From positions 1 to 7,183 of the forward strand of contig WFVP01000246.1 in NCBI GenBank assembly GCA_015491595.1: a stretch of DNA of 7,183 nucleotides, written 5' to 3'. The stretch comes from Anaerolineales bacterium. Its GTDB lineage: Bacteria > Chloroflexota > Anaerolineae > Anaerolineales > DRMV01. The notes under the pieces were generated by a model. That model saw only the letters and a program-made list of their open reading frames with translations. It was not told where the DNA came from and ran no database searches. This document shows, piece by piece, positions 1 to 5,462 of this stretch. Made by a program: the position numbers and the translations under genes. How positions within the stretch are numbered: the first letter of the stretch is position 1; each line of letters begins with the position of its first letter.

Positions 1-335
1 CGCTGGCCCTGCGACCCCGGCTGCTTGGGGTCAACAACCGGAACCTGCGCACCCTGCAGGTCGACCTGGGCACCACCGAGCGGCTGCGGCCCCATATCCC
101 GAAAACGATTCCGCTGGTGGTGGAAAGCGGTATCCACACACCGGAAGACGTCCGCTGGGCCGCGCGGCAGGGGGCCACGGCCATCCTGGTGGGTACCGCG
201 CTGGTCCGGGCCCCTTCCATTCCCGAAAAGGTGCGCACCCTGGTGGAAGCGGGGAAGAGGGCAGGGAGCAGTGGGCAGACGGCAGACGGCAGATGGCAGA
301 TGGCAGATGGAAGTCAGCAGACGGCAGACCGCTGA
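1..335 (+). CDS. trpC: Indole-3-glycerol phosphate synthase, C-terminal part (5' end outside window)
   Basis: Closes the ring of 1-(2-carboxyphenylamino)-1-deoxyribulose 5-phosphate to give indole-3-glycerol phosphate in tryptophan synthesis (cytoplasm). The reading frame starts at base 3; 110 residues are visible. They hold the end of the TIM barrel: the substrate-binding GVNNRNL loop near the window start, the VVESGI strand with the family's conserved Glu-Ser-Gly, and ATAILVGTALVRA, matching the phosphate-binding end of the family (usually LVGxxLMR). The normal fold should end near RTLVEAGKR. The last ~22 residues (from about base 270, through GQTADGRW, QMADG and QQTADR) are encoded by the 7-bp repeat array, and the TGA at 333-335 lies inside one repeat unit. 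This tail is therefore probably not functional sequence. The gene heads the visible trpC-trpF-trpB-trpA order and is very likely co-transcribed with the others. Confidence 0.93.
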   Translation, partial: LALRPRLLGVNNRNLRTLQVDLGTTERLRPHIPKTIPLVVESGIHTPEDVRWAARQGATAILVGTALVRAPSIPEKVRTLVEAGKRAGSSGQTADGRWQMADGSQQTADR

Positions 336-420
336 CCGCCGACTGCCAACCAACGACCAACGACTATCGACTATTGACCAACGACCGACGACCGACGATC
401 GACGATCGACGGACGACGAA
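274..420. repeat. Degenerate heptamer repeat array, trpC-trpF junction (21 units)
   Basis: Bases 274-420 divide into 21 consecutive 7-mers without a single inserted or missing base. The first units are variants of GGCAGAC/GGCAGAT. After CGCTGAC (330), CGCCGAC (337) and TGCCAAC (344), the units become CAACGAC, TATCGAC and then CGACGAC/CGACGAT/CGACGAA. The most constant positions are the -GAC or -GAT at the end of each unit. The array runs through the last 20 codons of trpC and its stop and ends two bases before the trpF ATG. Because 7 is not a multiple of 3, three units make a seven-residue peptide period, seen as QTADGRW then QMADGSQ in the TrpC tail. Its origin and role are unknown; similar heptamer-filled gaps occur in Chloroflexota genomes as far as I recall. 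Confidence 0.88.
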
Positions 421-422
421 CC

Positions 423-1076
423 ATGAACACCCGAGTCAAAATCTGTGGCCTGACCCGCATCGAAGACGCTCTCCTCGCCGCGGAAGCCGGCGCGGACTTC
501 TTGGGGCTGGTCTTCTACCCCAGGAGCCCTCGGGCCGTGACGCGCCGACAGGCCCGAACCATCGTAGAAGCCGTGCGCGCGGCCTTTGGCCTCCGAGCGC
601 CCCGCTTCGTGGGAGTGTTCGTCAACGCACCCCTGGAGGAGGTCCGACGCCTGATGGACGAAGTGGGCCTGGACCTGGCTCAACTGCACGGCGAGGAGCC
701 GCCGGAAATGGTACAGGCCCTCTGGCCCAGGGCCTACAAAGCCCTCCGGCCAACGGACCCGGAGGTCGCGCTGACCCAGGCCCGCGCGTATACCGAAGGG
801 ATGAAAATCCTCCCCGACCGGCCGTTGCTGCTGGTGGATGCCCATCATCGGGGGATGTACGGCGGCACGGGACGACCGGCCCACGAGGATGCGGCCCGCA
901 TCCTGGCCCAGCGGTACCCCATCCTGCTGGCCGGGGGCCTCACCCCCGAGAACGTGGCGGAGAAAATCCGCCGTATCCAGCCCTGGGGCGTGGACGTCTC
1001 CAGTGGCGTGGAAGACCGTCCGGGCATCAAGGACCCGGCACGGGTACAGGCTTTCATTCAGGCTGCTCGAGGATGA
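423..1076 (+). CDS. trpF: Phosphoribosylanthranilate isomerase
   Basis: Converts N-(5'-phosphoribosyl)anthranilate to 1-(2-carboxyphenylamino)-1-deoxyribulose 5-phosphate, the substrate of TrpC. The 217 residues are a normal monofunctional TrpF length. The single-domain (beta/alpha)8 barrel shows VKICGLTR at 5-12 with the catalytic Cys8, [12 protein letters not shown] at 28-39, VGVFVN at 63-68, LAQLHGEE at 85-92, the catalytic acid Asp139 in LLLVDA followed by GGTG at 147-150, and the phosphate-binding AGGL at 170-173 and DVSSGVE at 191-197. The start gives the standard [11 protein letters not shown]-terminus. It has no good ribosome binding site: the bases before ATG 423 are heptamer repeat, with only a weak CGGA. 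It is separate from trpC, not fused as in enterobacteria, and sits 16 bases before trpB. Confidence 0.97.
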   Translation: MNTRVKICGLTRIEDALLAAEAGADFLGLVFYPRSPRAVTRRQARTIVEAVRAAFGLRAPRFVGVFVNAPLEEVRRLMDEVGLDLAQLHGEEPPEMVQALWPRAYKALRPTDPEVALTQARAYTEGMKILPDRPLLLVDAHHRGMYGGTGRPAHEDAARILAQRYPILLAGGLTPENVAEKIRRIQPWGVDVSSGVEDRPGIKDPARVQAFIQAARG

Positions 1077-1078
1077 CG

Positions 1079-1086
1079 AAAGGAGG
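1079..1086 (+). promoter_or_regulatory. trpB ribosome binding site
   Basis: AAAGGAGG ends six bases before ATG 1093 and lies just after the trpF stop codon. It fixes the trpB start at 1093. The frame stays open upstream through trpF, but the earlier start codons there are only the trpF gene read in another frame. Confidence 0.88.
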
Positions 1087-1092
1087 TTTCTG

Positions 1093-2286
1093 ATGACCGT
1101 CCGCAACCCCGGCCCTCGCTATGGCCCCTACGGTGGCATGTACGTACCCGAAACCCTCATCCCCGCGTTGAAGGAACTGGAAGCCGCGTACGAAGAGGCC
1201 CACCAGGACCCGGCCTTCCAGGCCGAACTCCAGGACCTGCTCCACCGCTACGCGGGTCGGCCCACGCCCCTTACCCCGGCCCGCCGCCTGAGTCAGGCTC
1301 TGGGTGGCGCGCGCATCTATCTGAAGCGAGAAGACCTGGCCCACACGGGCGCGCACAAAATCAACAACGCGCTGGGCCAGGCTTTGCTGGCCAAACGCAT
1401 GGGCAAAACCCGCATCGTGGCCGAGACGGGCGCGGGGCAGCACGGCGTGGCCACCGCGACCGCGTGCGCGCTCCTGGGCCTGGAGTGCGTCATTTACATG
1501 GGCGCGGTGGATATGGAACGCCAGGCCCTCAACGTCTTCCGTATGCGCCTGCTGGGCGCGGAAGTGCGCGCGGTCGACGCGGGCTCCCGTACCCTCAAGG
1601 ACGCCATCAACGAGGCCATCCGGGATTGGGTCACCAACGTACGCACCACCCACTACCTGCTGGGGTCCGCGCTGGGACCCCACCCCTACCCCCGCATGGT
1701 GCGGGATTTTCAACGGGTCATCGGCGAGGAAACGCGACGGCAGATTCTGGAGGCCAAGGGCCGCCTGCCCGACCTGCTCATCGCCTGCGTGGGCGGCGGC
1801 TCCAACGCCATTGGCTTCTTCCATCCCTTCCTGGAGGATGAGGGCGTGGCCATGGTGGGCGTGGAGGCCGGGGGCCTGGGCATCCCTTCCGGGAAACACG
1901 CGGCCCGCTTCGCGGACCCCAAGCGAGGCCGCCCTGGCGTGCTCCATGGCACGTACACCTACGTGCTTCAGGATGAGCACGGCAACATCCTGGAGACCCA
2001 CAGTGTTTCCGCGGGTCTGGATTACCCTGCGGTGGGTCCGGAACACGCCTGGCTCCGGGATATCGGGCGAGTGGAATACACCTACGTGACGGACGAGGAG
2101 GCCCTGGACGCGTTTCAGCGCCTGTCCCGACTGGAAGGTATCATCCCCGCGCTGGAAAGCGCCCATGCCGTGGCCGAAGCCATCAAGCGCGCGCCCCAAA
2201 TGCGGCCCGACCAAGTCCTCATCATCAACCTCAGCGGCCGGGGGGATAAGGACGTGCCCACCCTGGCCAAGCGCCTTTCACCGTAG
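1093..2286 (+). CDS. trpB: Tryptophan synthase beta chain (TrpB1 type)
   Basis: PLP-dependent condensation of indole with L-serine to L-tryptophan, in an alpha2-beta2 complex with TrpA that channels indole. The 397 residues are typical. The N-terminus [16 protein letters not shown] is the classic start of the TrpB1 form that pairs with Trp[21 protein letters not shown] holds the PLP-binding Lys89; [11 protein letters not shown] holds the catalytic Glu111; GGGSNAIG at 234-241 binds the PLP phosphate; [19 protein letters not shown] and the C-terminal NLSGRGDKD (Ser near the PLP ring nitrogen) are intact. The start is set by AAAGGAGG at 1079-1086. The last heptamer-phase unit begins at 2282, inside the final codons (SP-stop), so the repeat touches the C-terminus here too. 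Expected to be cotranscribed with trpF and trpA. Confidence 0.98.
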   Translation: MTVRNPGPRYGPYGGMYVPETLIPALKELEAAYEEAHQDPAFQAELQDLLHRYAGRPTPLTPARRLSQALGGARIYLKREDLAHTGAHKINNALGQALLAKRMGKTRIVAETGAGQHGVATATACALLGLECVIYMGAVDMERQALNVFRMRLLGAEVRAVDAGSRTLKDAINEAIRDWVTNVRTTHYLLGSALGPHPYPRMVRDFQRVIGEETRRQILEAKGRLPDLLIACVGGGSNAIGFFHPFLEDEGVAMVGVEAGGLGIPSGKHAARFADPKRGRPGVLHGTYTYVLQDEHGNILETHSVSAGLDYPAVGPEHAWLRDIGRVEYTYVTDEEALDAFQRLSRLEGIIPALESAHAVAEAIKRAPQMRPDQVLIINLSGRGDKDVPTLAKRLSP

Positions 2287-2365
2287 TCCGCGGTGAGCCG
2301 TCCGCTGTCCGCCGACCGCCGATTGCCAACCAACGGCCGACGGACGACGAACGACGAACAACGGA
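2282..2365. repeat. Degenerate heptamer repeat array, trpB-trpA junction (12 units)
   Basis: Twelve 7-mers in unbroken phase fill the trpB-trpA gap. The first contains the trpB TAG stop (CGTAGTC), the middle includes CGCTGTC, CGCCGAC, CGCCGAT and TGCCAAC, and the end is CGACGGA, CGACGAA, CGACGAA, CAACGGA. The core CCGCCGAYTGCCAACCAACG is the same as in the trpC-trpF array, and CGACGGA-CGACGAA also occurs in both, so the two arrays share an origin. The final unit supplies the first three bases of the trpA GGAGG. Confidence 0.88.
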
Positions 2366-2367
2366 GG
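2363..2367 (+). promoter_or_regulatory. trpA ribosome binding site, deciding the start
   Basis: GGAGG lies six bases before ATG 2374. It favours that start over the in-frame GTG at 2293, which would add a 27-residue N-terminus made only of repeat-encoded residues (Arg, Thr, Asp, Asn rich). Confidence 0.85.
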
Positions 2368-2373
2368 CATCCC

Positions 2374-3165
2374 ATGTCCCGCATTGCCACGGTTTTCCAC
2401 CAACTGCGAGCGCAAGGCCGCAAGGCCTTGATTCCCTATATCACCCTGGGGTTTCCGGAACGGGAGAGCGCCCTGGAACTGGTCCCGGCCCTGGTGGAGG
2501 CGGGTGCGGACCTGGTGGAACTGGGCGTGCCCTTCAGCGACCCGCTGGCCGATGGCGCCACCATCCAGGCCGCGTCCCAACGGGCCCTGGCGAATGGCAT
2601 GACCCCGGACCTGGCCCTGGAGCAGATAACCCAATTACGGGCCCGAGGGCTGACGGTGCCTTTCATCTGGATGGGCTATTACAACCCCATCCTCCAGATG
2701 GGGCTGGAGGTCTTCGCCCGGCGGGCTGCGGAGGCCGGGGTGGACGGCGTCATCGTGCCAGACCTGCCCCCCGAAGAGGCCGATGCCCTCCAGCAGGCCC
2801 TGCAGGTGCGCGGGATGGACCTCATCTTTCTCCTCGCGCCCACCTCGGACGAAGAGCGCATCCGTGAGGTCACCCGACGCAGTACGGGGTTCATCTACCT
2901 GGTCTCGGTTACCGGGGTCACGGGTGCGCGCGAACATCTCCCACCCGACCTGCCCGACCTGGTGCGGAGGGTACGACGGCACACCGACCTCCCCCTGGCC
3001 GTGGGGTTCGGCATCTCCAGGCCGGAACATGCAGCCGCGGTGGGCCGCCTGGCCGATGGGGTCATCGTGGGCAGCGCCCTGCTGCGGGCCGTGGCAGAGG
3101 CTAAGGACCCTGTGGAAGGCTCTCGGGATTTCCTAAAAGGTTTACGTCAAGGATTGGATGCGTAA
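2374..3165 (+). CDS. trpA: Tryptophan synthase alpha chain
   Basis: Splits indole-3-glycerol phosphate into indole and glyceraldehyde 3-phosphate and passes indole to TrpB. With the start at 2374 the protein has 263 residues, the normal length. [11 protein letters not shown] at 19-29, the catalytic Glu49 in [11 protein letters not shown] and Asp60 in LADGATIQ fall at exactly the positions used in the E. coli/Salmonella enzyme. The active-site region [36 protein letters not shown] and PLAVGFGIS are intact, as is the phosphate-binding GVIVGSALL near the end. It is the last gene of the visible operon. No convincing intrinsic terminator follows; only weak stems are visible in the next gap. Confidence 0.98.
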   Translation: MSRIATVFHQLRAQGRKALIPYITLGFPERESALELVPALVEAGADLVELGVPFSDPLADGATIQAASQRALANGMTPDLALEQITQLRARGLTVPFIWMGYYNPILQMGLEVFARRAAEAGVDGVIVPDLPPEEADALQQALQVRGMDLIFLLAPTSDEERIREVTRRSTGFIYLVSVTGVTGAREHLPPDLPDLVRRVRRHTDLPLAVGFGISRPEHAAAVGRLADGVIVGSALLRAVAEAKDPVEGSRDFLKGLRQGLDA

Positions 3166-3478
3166 AAAGTTGGAATAACATGCATAAACGAAACAGTTGC
3201 CGTATTGTCCTCGAGTTTCTACGTGCTTGAGGCAGTAATTCCTACTTTTCTGCCGTTTGTATGATGCAAGAAGGACAAGGCGGTGGACCGTATTGCCGTG
3301 GGGTGTGAGAACCCGTAGAACATCAGACAGATGCGCGGCGAATCCACCCGCGTACACCCGCCCTCGTTTCCTCCCTTCCGCCAGCCTTTCTTTACGGAAT
3401 CTTTAGCAAATCTGAAAACGCCGTTGACCTTCCCGTCCTATGGTGAGGGTGAACCCAAAACACCCAAGGAGGTGAGCC
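3166..3478. other. 313-bp gap between trpA and the Met-rich protein gene
   Basis: No credible gene is seen. The first half is AT-richer than its surroundings (26 G+C of 60 at 3181-3240, 31 of 60 at 3241-3300, against clearly higher values in the flanking genes). Two weak, adjacent hairpins are possible: CCTCGAG (3209-3215) with CTTGAGG (3226-3232), one G-U pair and a 10-base loop; and GGCAG (3231-3235) with CTGCC (3250-3254). Neither is followed by a clear T run, so a trpA terminator is not established. The last 60 bases probably hold the promoter of the next gene. No heptamer repeat is present here. Confidence 0.7.
3424..3456 (+). promoter_or_regulatory. Possible promoter/operator of the Met-rich protein gene
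   Basis: TTGACC at 3424-3429 is a near-consensus -35. It is followed by an imperfect dyad, ACCTTCCC (3427-3434) against GTGAGGGT (3443-3450), 6 of 8 matching. TTGACCTTCCC is the same run I remember from the CueR-controlled copA promoter of E. coli, where the operator lies inside a long spacer. The dyad here spans 24 bp, longer than the ~21 bp of CueR sites, and no good -10 is seen, so the assignment is weak. GGGT-GA-ACCC at 3447-3456 is a second small palindrome. Confidence 0.25.
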
Positions 3479-4300
3479 ATGACCAAACGCACGTTGCGCT
3501 TCGCCGGATTCGGAATCGGGATTGTGGTCCTTGTGCTGGGATTCGCGGTGGCCTGGTGGTCGGCGGCACCCGTTTGGGCCGATGAGGCGTCCGGGGAACC
3601 CACGCCGATGCCCTATGGCCCGATGATGGGAGAGGGCTACCCCGGTGCAGCCACGTGCCCGGGCGGCTGGGGATACGGCGGCATGATGGGCATGATGATG
3701 GGCTATGGATACGGTTCGATGATGGGATACGGCGGCATGATGGGTTATGGTGACATGATGGGAGGGTATGGAAGCGGACAGATTGAACCCCTGACTGTGG
3801 AAGAAGTGGAGCAGGTTTTGGAGAACTATCTGAAAAACTTGGGCAAGGAAGGTCTGGCTGTCCGGGAAATCATGATTTTCGACAACCACGCATACGCACA
3901 AATCGTTGAGGGGGAAACCGGCATCGGAGCCTGGGAGGTGCTCATTGACCCGGTGACCAAGGCGGTGTATCCGGAGCACGGGCCCACGATGATGTGGAAC
4001 CTGAAGTACAGCCCGATGCAGGTGTGGGCCATGGGGTTGACCCCGCCGGACACCCTGCCCGAGCCCACCATCTCGCCCGAGAAGGCCGTCCAGCTGGCCC
4101 AGGATTATCTGGAGCGCGTGCTCCCCGGCGCGACCGCGGAGGAACCCGTGCCCTTCTACGGCTACTACACCCTGCACGTGCTCCAGGACGGCGAAGTGGT
4201 GGGAATGCTGAGCGTCAACGCCTACACCGGCGCGGTCTTCCCCCACACCTGGCATGGCCGTTTCATCGAGATGGTGGAGACGGAGCTCCATACGGAATAG
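3479..4300 (+). CDS. Secreted Met/Gly/Tyr-rich protein with two PepSY-like domains, possible copper binder
   Basis: 273 residues. The start follows AAGGAGG (3466-3472) by six bases. An N-terminal signal peptide is clear: basic MTKR, hydrophobic core about 8-31, likely cleavage after VWA34, so the protein is exported. Residues 44-97 are low-complexity, rich in Met (14), Gly and Tyr, in motifs like MMGYGG; one Cys lies at 60. Residues ~104-176 (LTVEEVEQVLENYL to GPTMMWNLKY) and ~197-266 (ISPEKAVQLAQDYLERV to YTGAVFPHTWHG) each look like a PepSY-type alpha/beta unit ending in a D/N-x-x-T-x-x-V hairpin. I recall similar uncharacterised proteins with a GIGAxExLID and PxMMWNxKY pattern in other bacteria. 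Paired Met residues, with scattered His, often bind Cu(I) in the periplasm, so metal binding is inferred, not shown. The gene stands alone, ahead of a strong terminator and convergent to the next gene. Confidence 0.88.
   Translation: MTKRTLRFAGFGIGIVVLVLGFAVAWWSAAPVWADEASGEPTPMPYGPMMGEGYPGAATCPGGWGYGGMMGMMMGYGYGSMMGYGGMMGYGDMMGGYGSGQIEPLTVEEVEQVLENYLKNLGKEGLAVREIMIFDNHAYAQIVEGETGIGAWEVLIDPVTKAVYPEHGPTMMWNLKYSPMQVWAMGLTPPDTLPEPTISPEKAVQLAQDYLERVLPGATAEEPVPFYGYYTLHVLQDGEVVGMLSVNAYTGAVFPHTWHGRFIEMVETELHTE
3683..3772 (+). repeat. Short tandem repeats encoding the Met-rich segment
   Basis: ATGATGGG occurs at 3683, 3695, 3719, 3737 and 3755 (and earlier at 3623). The last three are exactly 18 bases apart, giving six-residue units of the form MMGYGG, MMGYGD, MMGGYG. 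The period is a multiple of 3, so unit gain or loss would keep the frame and could change the number of Met pairs. Confidence 0.8.
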
Positions 4301-4336
4301 GGAATAGTCGAGCCCGTTTTCCCCTACGCTCTCTGA

Positions 4337-4375
4337 CCCCGTGGGTTCGCCGTGCGGCGAGCTCACGGGGTTTTT
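4337..4375 (+). terminator. Intrinsic terminator after the Met-rich protein gene
   Basis: A 15-bp stem, 4337-4351 with 4356-4370, closes on the loop GTGC and is followed at once by TTTTT (4371-4375). CCCCGTG pairs with CACGGGG at the base and CGCC with GGCG at the top; two inner positions are G-U pairs in RNA. It is 36 bases after the stop codon. On the - strand there is no T run after the hairpin, so it should act mainly in the + direction, although the stop codon of the convergent gene (4363-4365) lies inside the stem. Confidence 0.9.
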
Positions 4376-4941
4376 CGTAATCGCTGGACCCCTCCCCAGA
4401 CCAGACCTCCCAGTTGTGCAACCAGCAGGGTCCACTTCGTCCCTGTGGCCAGGGAGGCCATCCAGGCCCAGACCACCGGGAACCGGGGATATGTGAACAT
4501 CAGCAGGCTGAGGAGCAGGTTCTCGCTTCCGTCGGCCAGGACCATGGCCACGGGAAGGGCCAGGGCCCACCACGGCGCTTGGTCGGGAAATCTACGGGGC
4601 CGCAAGGCCGTCAGCAGGAGAGCCAGGAGCAGGCCGTAAATCAAGGGGTACACGTTGTCCACCAGCAGGTGACCCCACAAGAAGGCCGCCCGATGCTGGC
4701 TCCAGTAGGCGAAATCCTGCTTGAGGTGGGCCGGGGTGTAGGCCAGGTGCAGGTCCGGCGGCAGGGGCGCCTCCTGGGCCTTCGATTTCGGGAAGGCGTG
4801 AGCAAGCACCTGGGTATGGTAGACCACCCAGACCAGGGCCACCATCCCGATGACGGGGCCACGCGCCCACCGAACCAGCGCCACGCGCGCCCGGTCGAAC
4901 TTTCCGAGGCCAGCCGTTCCTGCCGAGGGGTGTTTCCGCAA
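4363..4941 (-). CDS. Uncharacterised four-helix membrane protein
   Basis: 192 residues, function unknown. Four hydrophobic segments are seen: about 28-50 (GPVIGMVALVWVVYHTQVLA), 91-113 (LLVDNVYPLIYGLLLALLLTAL), 122-148 (WWALALPVAMVLADGSENLLLSLL) and 155-186. A ~40-residue loop with several charged and aromatic residues separates the first two. Polar motifs inside membrane segments, DNVYPLIYG at 95-103 and ADGSEN at 136-141, look conserved-family-like; I recall similar Asp/Glu-Asn motifs in small uncharacterised membrane proteins. The start chosen is TTG 4941 (reverse strand), preceded by GGGAG at six bases and only three bases after the cupin stop, so translation is probably coupled to the cupin. 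A shorter start near residue 20 or 33 cannot be excluded. The stop codon sits in the hairpin of the convergent gene's terminator. Confidence 0.75.
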   Translation of the reverse strand: MRKHPSAGTAGLGKFDRARVALVRWARGPVIGMVALVWVVYHTQVLAHAFPKSKAQEAPLPPDLHLAYTPAHLKQDFAYWSQHRAAFLWGHLLVDNVYPLIYGLLLALLLTALRPRRFPDQAPWWALALPVAMVLADGSENLLLSLLMFTYPRFPVVWAWMASLATGTKWTLLVAQLGGLVWGGVQRLRKTP

Positions 4942-4944
4942 GGC

Positions 4945-5277
4945 TCACTCCCGCACCATGATGAGCAACATTTTGAAGGGGCGGACCGCCCGTACCGCAT
5001 GAGGGCGGTGGGCGGGTAGCCCGATACCCTCCCCCGCGGAGACGCGATGCGGCGTGCCCTCAATCGTGATTTCCGCCGTGCCTTCCAGTACGTACACCAG
5101 GGCGTCATATGGGGTGGTGTGCTCGCTGAGCTGCTGGCCTTCGTCGAAGGCGAAGAGGGTCACCGTGCCCGCTTTGCGGTCCAGCAGCGTGCGGCTGACA
5201 ATGGCCCCCTCCTGATAGGCCACCATCTCGGCCAGGCGCACGGGTTCCACGGGAAGGCGTTGCTTCTTGCTCGTCAT
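4945..5277 (-). CDS. Small single-domain cupin protein
   Basis: 110 residues, one cupin beta-barrel and little else. The first cupin motif is read at GQQLSEHTTPYDALVYVLEG (His53, with Thr55 where many cupins have the second His, and Asp58 near the usual Glu position); the second at AGEGIGLPAHRPHAVRA (Pro88, His93). With only His53 and His93 of the usual ligands clear, metal binding would be non-canonical or absent. The pattern SRTLLDRKAGTVTLFAFDEGQQLSEHT is typical of a widespread small-cupin family of unknown function common in anaerobes, as I recall. AAAGGAGG lies six bases before the ATG, supporting the start. It is the first gene of a - strand pair with the membrane protein downstream and is divergent from ppdK. 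Substrate or ligand cannot be predicted. Confidence 0.9.
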   Translation of the reverse strand: MTSKKQRLPVEPVRLAEMVAYQEGAIVSRTLLDRKAGTVTLFAFDEGQQLSEHTTPYDALVYVLEGTAEITIEGTPHRVSAGEGIGLPAHRPHAVRAVRPFKMLLIMVRE

Positions 5278-5283
5278 GGCGGA

Positions 5284-5291
5284 CCTCCTTT
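5284..5291 (-). promoter_or_regulatory. Ribosome binding site of the cupin gene
   Basis: AAAGGAGG on the reverse strand, six bases from the ATG at 5277-5275. It matches the trpB site and fixes the cupin start. Confidence 0.85.
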
Positions 5292-5315
5292 CATGGATGG
5301 GGTCGGACCGCCTTC

Positions 5316-5324
5316 AGTGTATCA
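5316..5324 (-). promoter_or_regulatory. Candidate extended -10 of the cupin promoter
   Basis: Reverse strand TGATACACT is an extended -10 (TG, one base, TACACT) about 38 bases before the cupin ATG. No good -35 is seen 16-18 bases upstream, as is usual for extended -10 promoters. Confidence 0.4.
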
Positions 5325-5418
5325 CGAAGCGCCTCTGGGTTCGGGCATCCGGGGGGTCTGCTCCCCGCCGGTGCGCCACGCGCCATGACGTTCGTCGGGC
5401 CGGGGTTACGAAAAGCCA

Positions 5419-5427
5419 TGTTACAAT
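5419..5427 (+). promoter_or_regulatory. Candidate extended -10 of the ppdK promoter
   Basis: TGTTACAAT is an extended -10 (TG, one base, TACAAT) 35 bases before the ppdK ATG, in the AT-rich patch of the 185-bp divergent gap. No clear -35 is found at the usual distance. GGAGG at 5452-5456, six bases from the ATG, gives the ribosome binding site. Confidence 0.45.
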
Positions 5428-5462
5428 TTTTTCAGAACACTCCTTTGATGTGGAGGAGGGCC

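Noticed and set aside
274..420. CRISPR array or coding repeat protein
   Set aside because: Units are 7 bp and contiguous with no spacers, and no frame but the TrpC tail has a plausible gene start.
1054..2214. Long - strand open frame (386 codons) opposite trpB
   Set aside because: Mirror of a GC-rich conserved gene; the predicted protein is His/Gly/Arg-rich with no domain, and trpB on + is certain.
3209..3254. Intrinsic terminator of the trp operon
   Set aside because: The stems are only 5-7 bp with large loops and no clear T run follows; it is described only as weak structure.
3200..3295. Direct repeat CCGTATTG at 3200-3207 and 3288-3295
   Set aside because: Only eight bases with no extension on either side; compatible with chance, and there is no flanking mobile gene.
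3142..3357. 71-codon - strand frame in the trpA downstream gap
   Set aside because: It overlaps the trpA 3' end, has no ribosome binding site and shows no recognisable domain.
3392..4573. Long - strand open frame (393 codons) opposite the Met-rich gene
   Set aside because: His/Arg/Pro-rich with repeats that are antisense of the ATGATGGG units; it crosses the terminator and the convergent gene. The + strand product has a signal peptide and a ribosome binding site.
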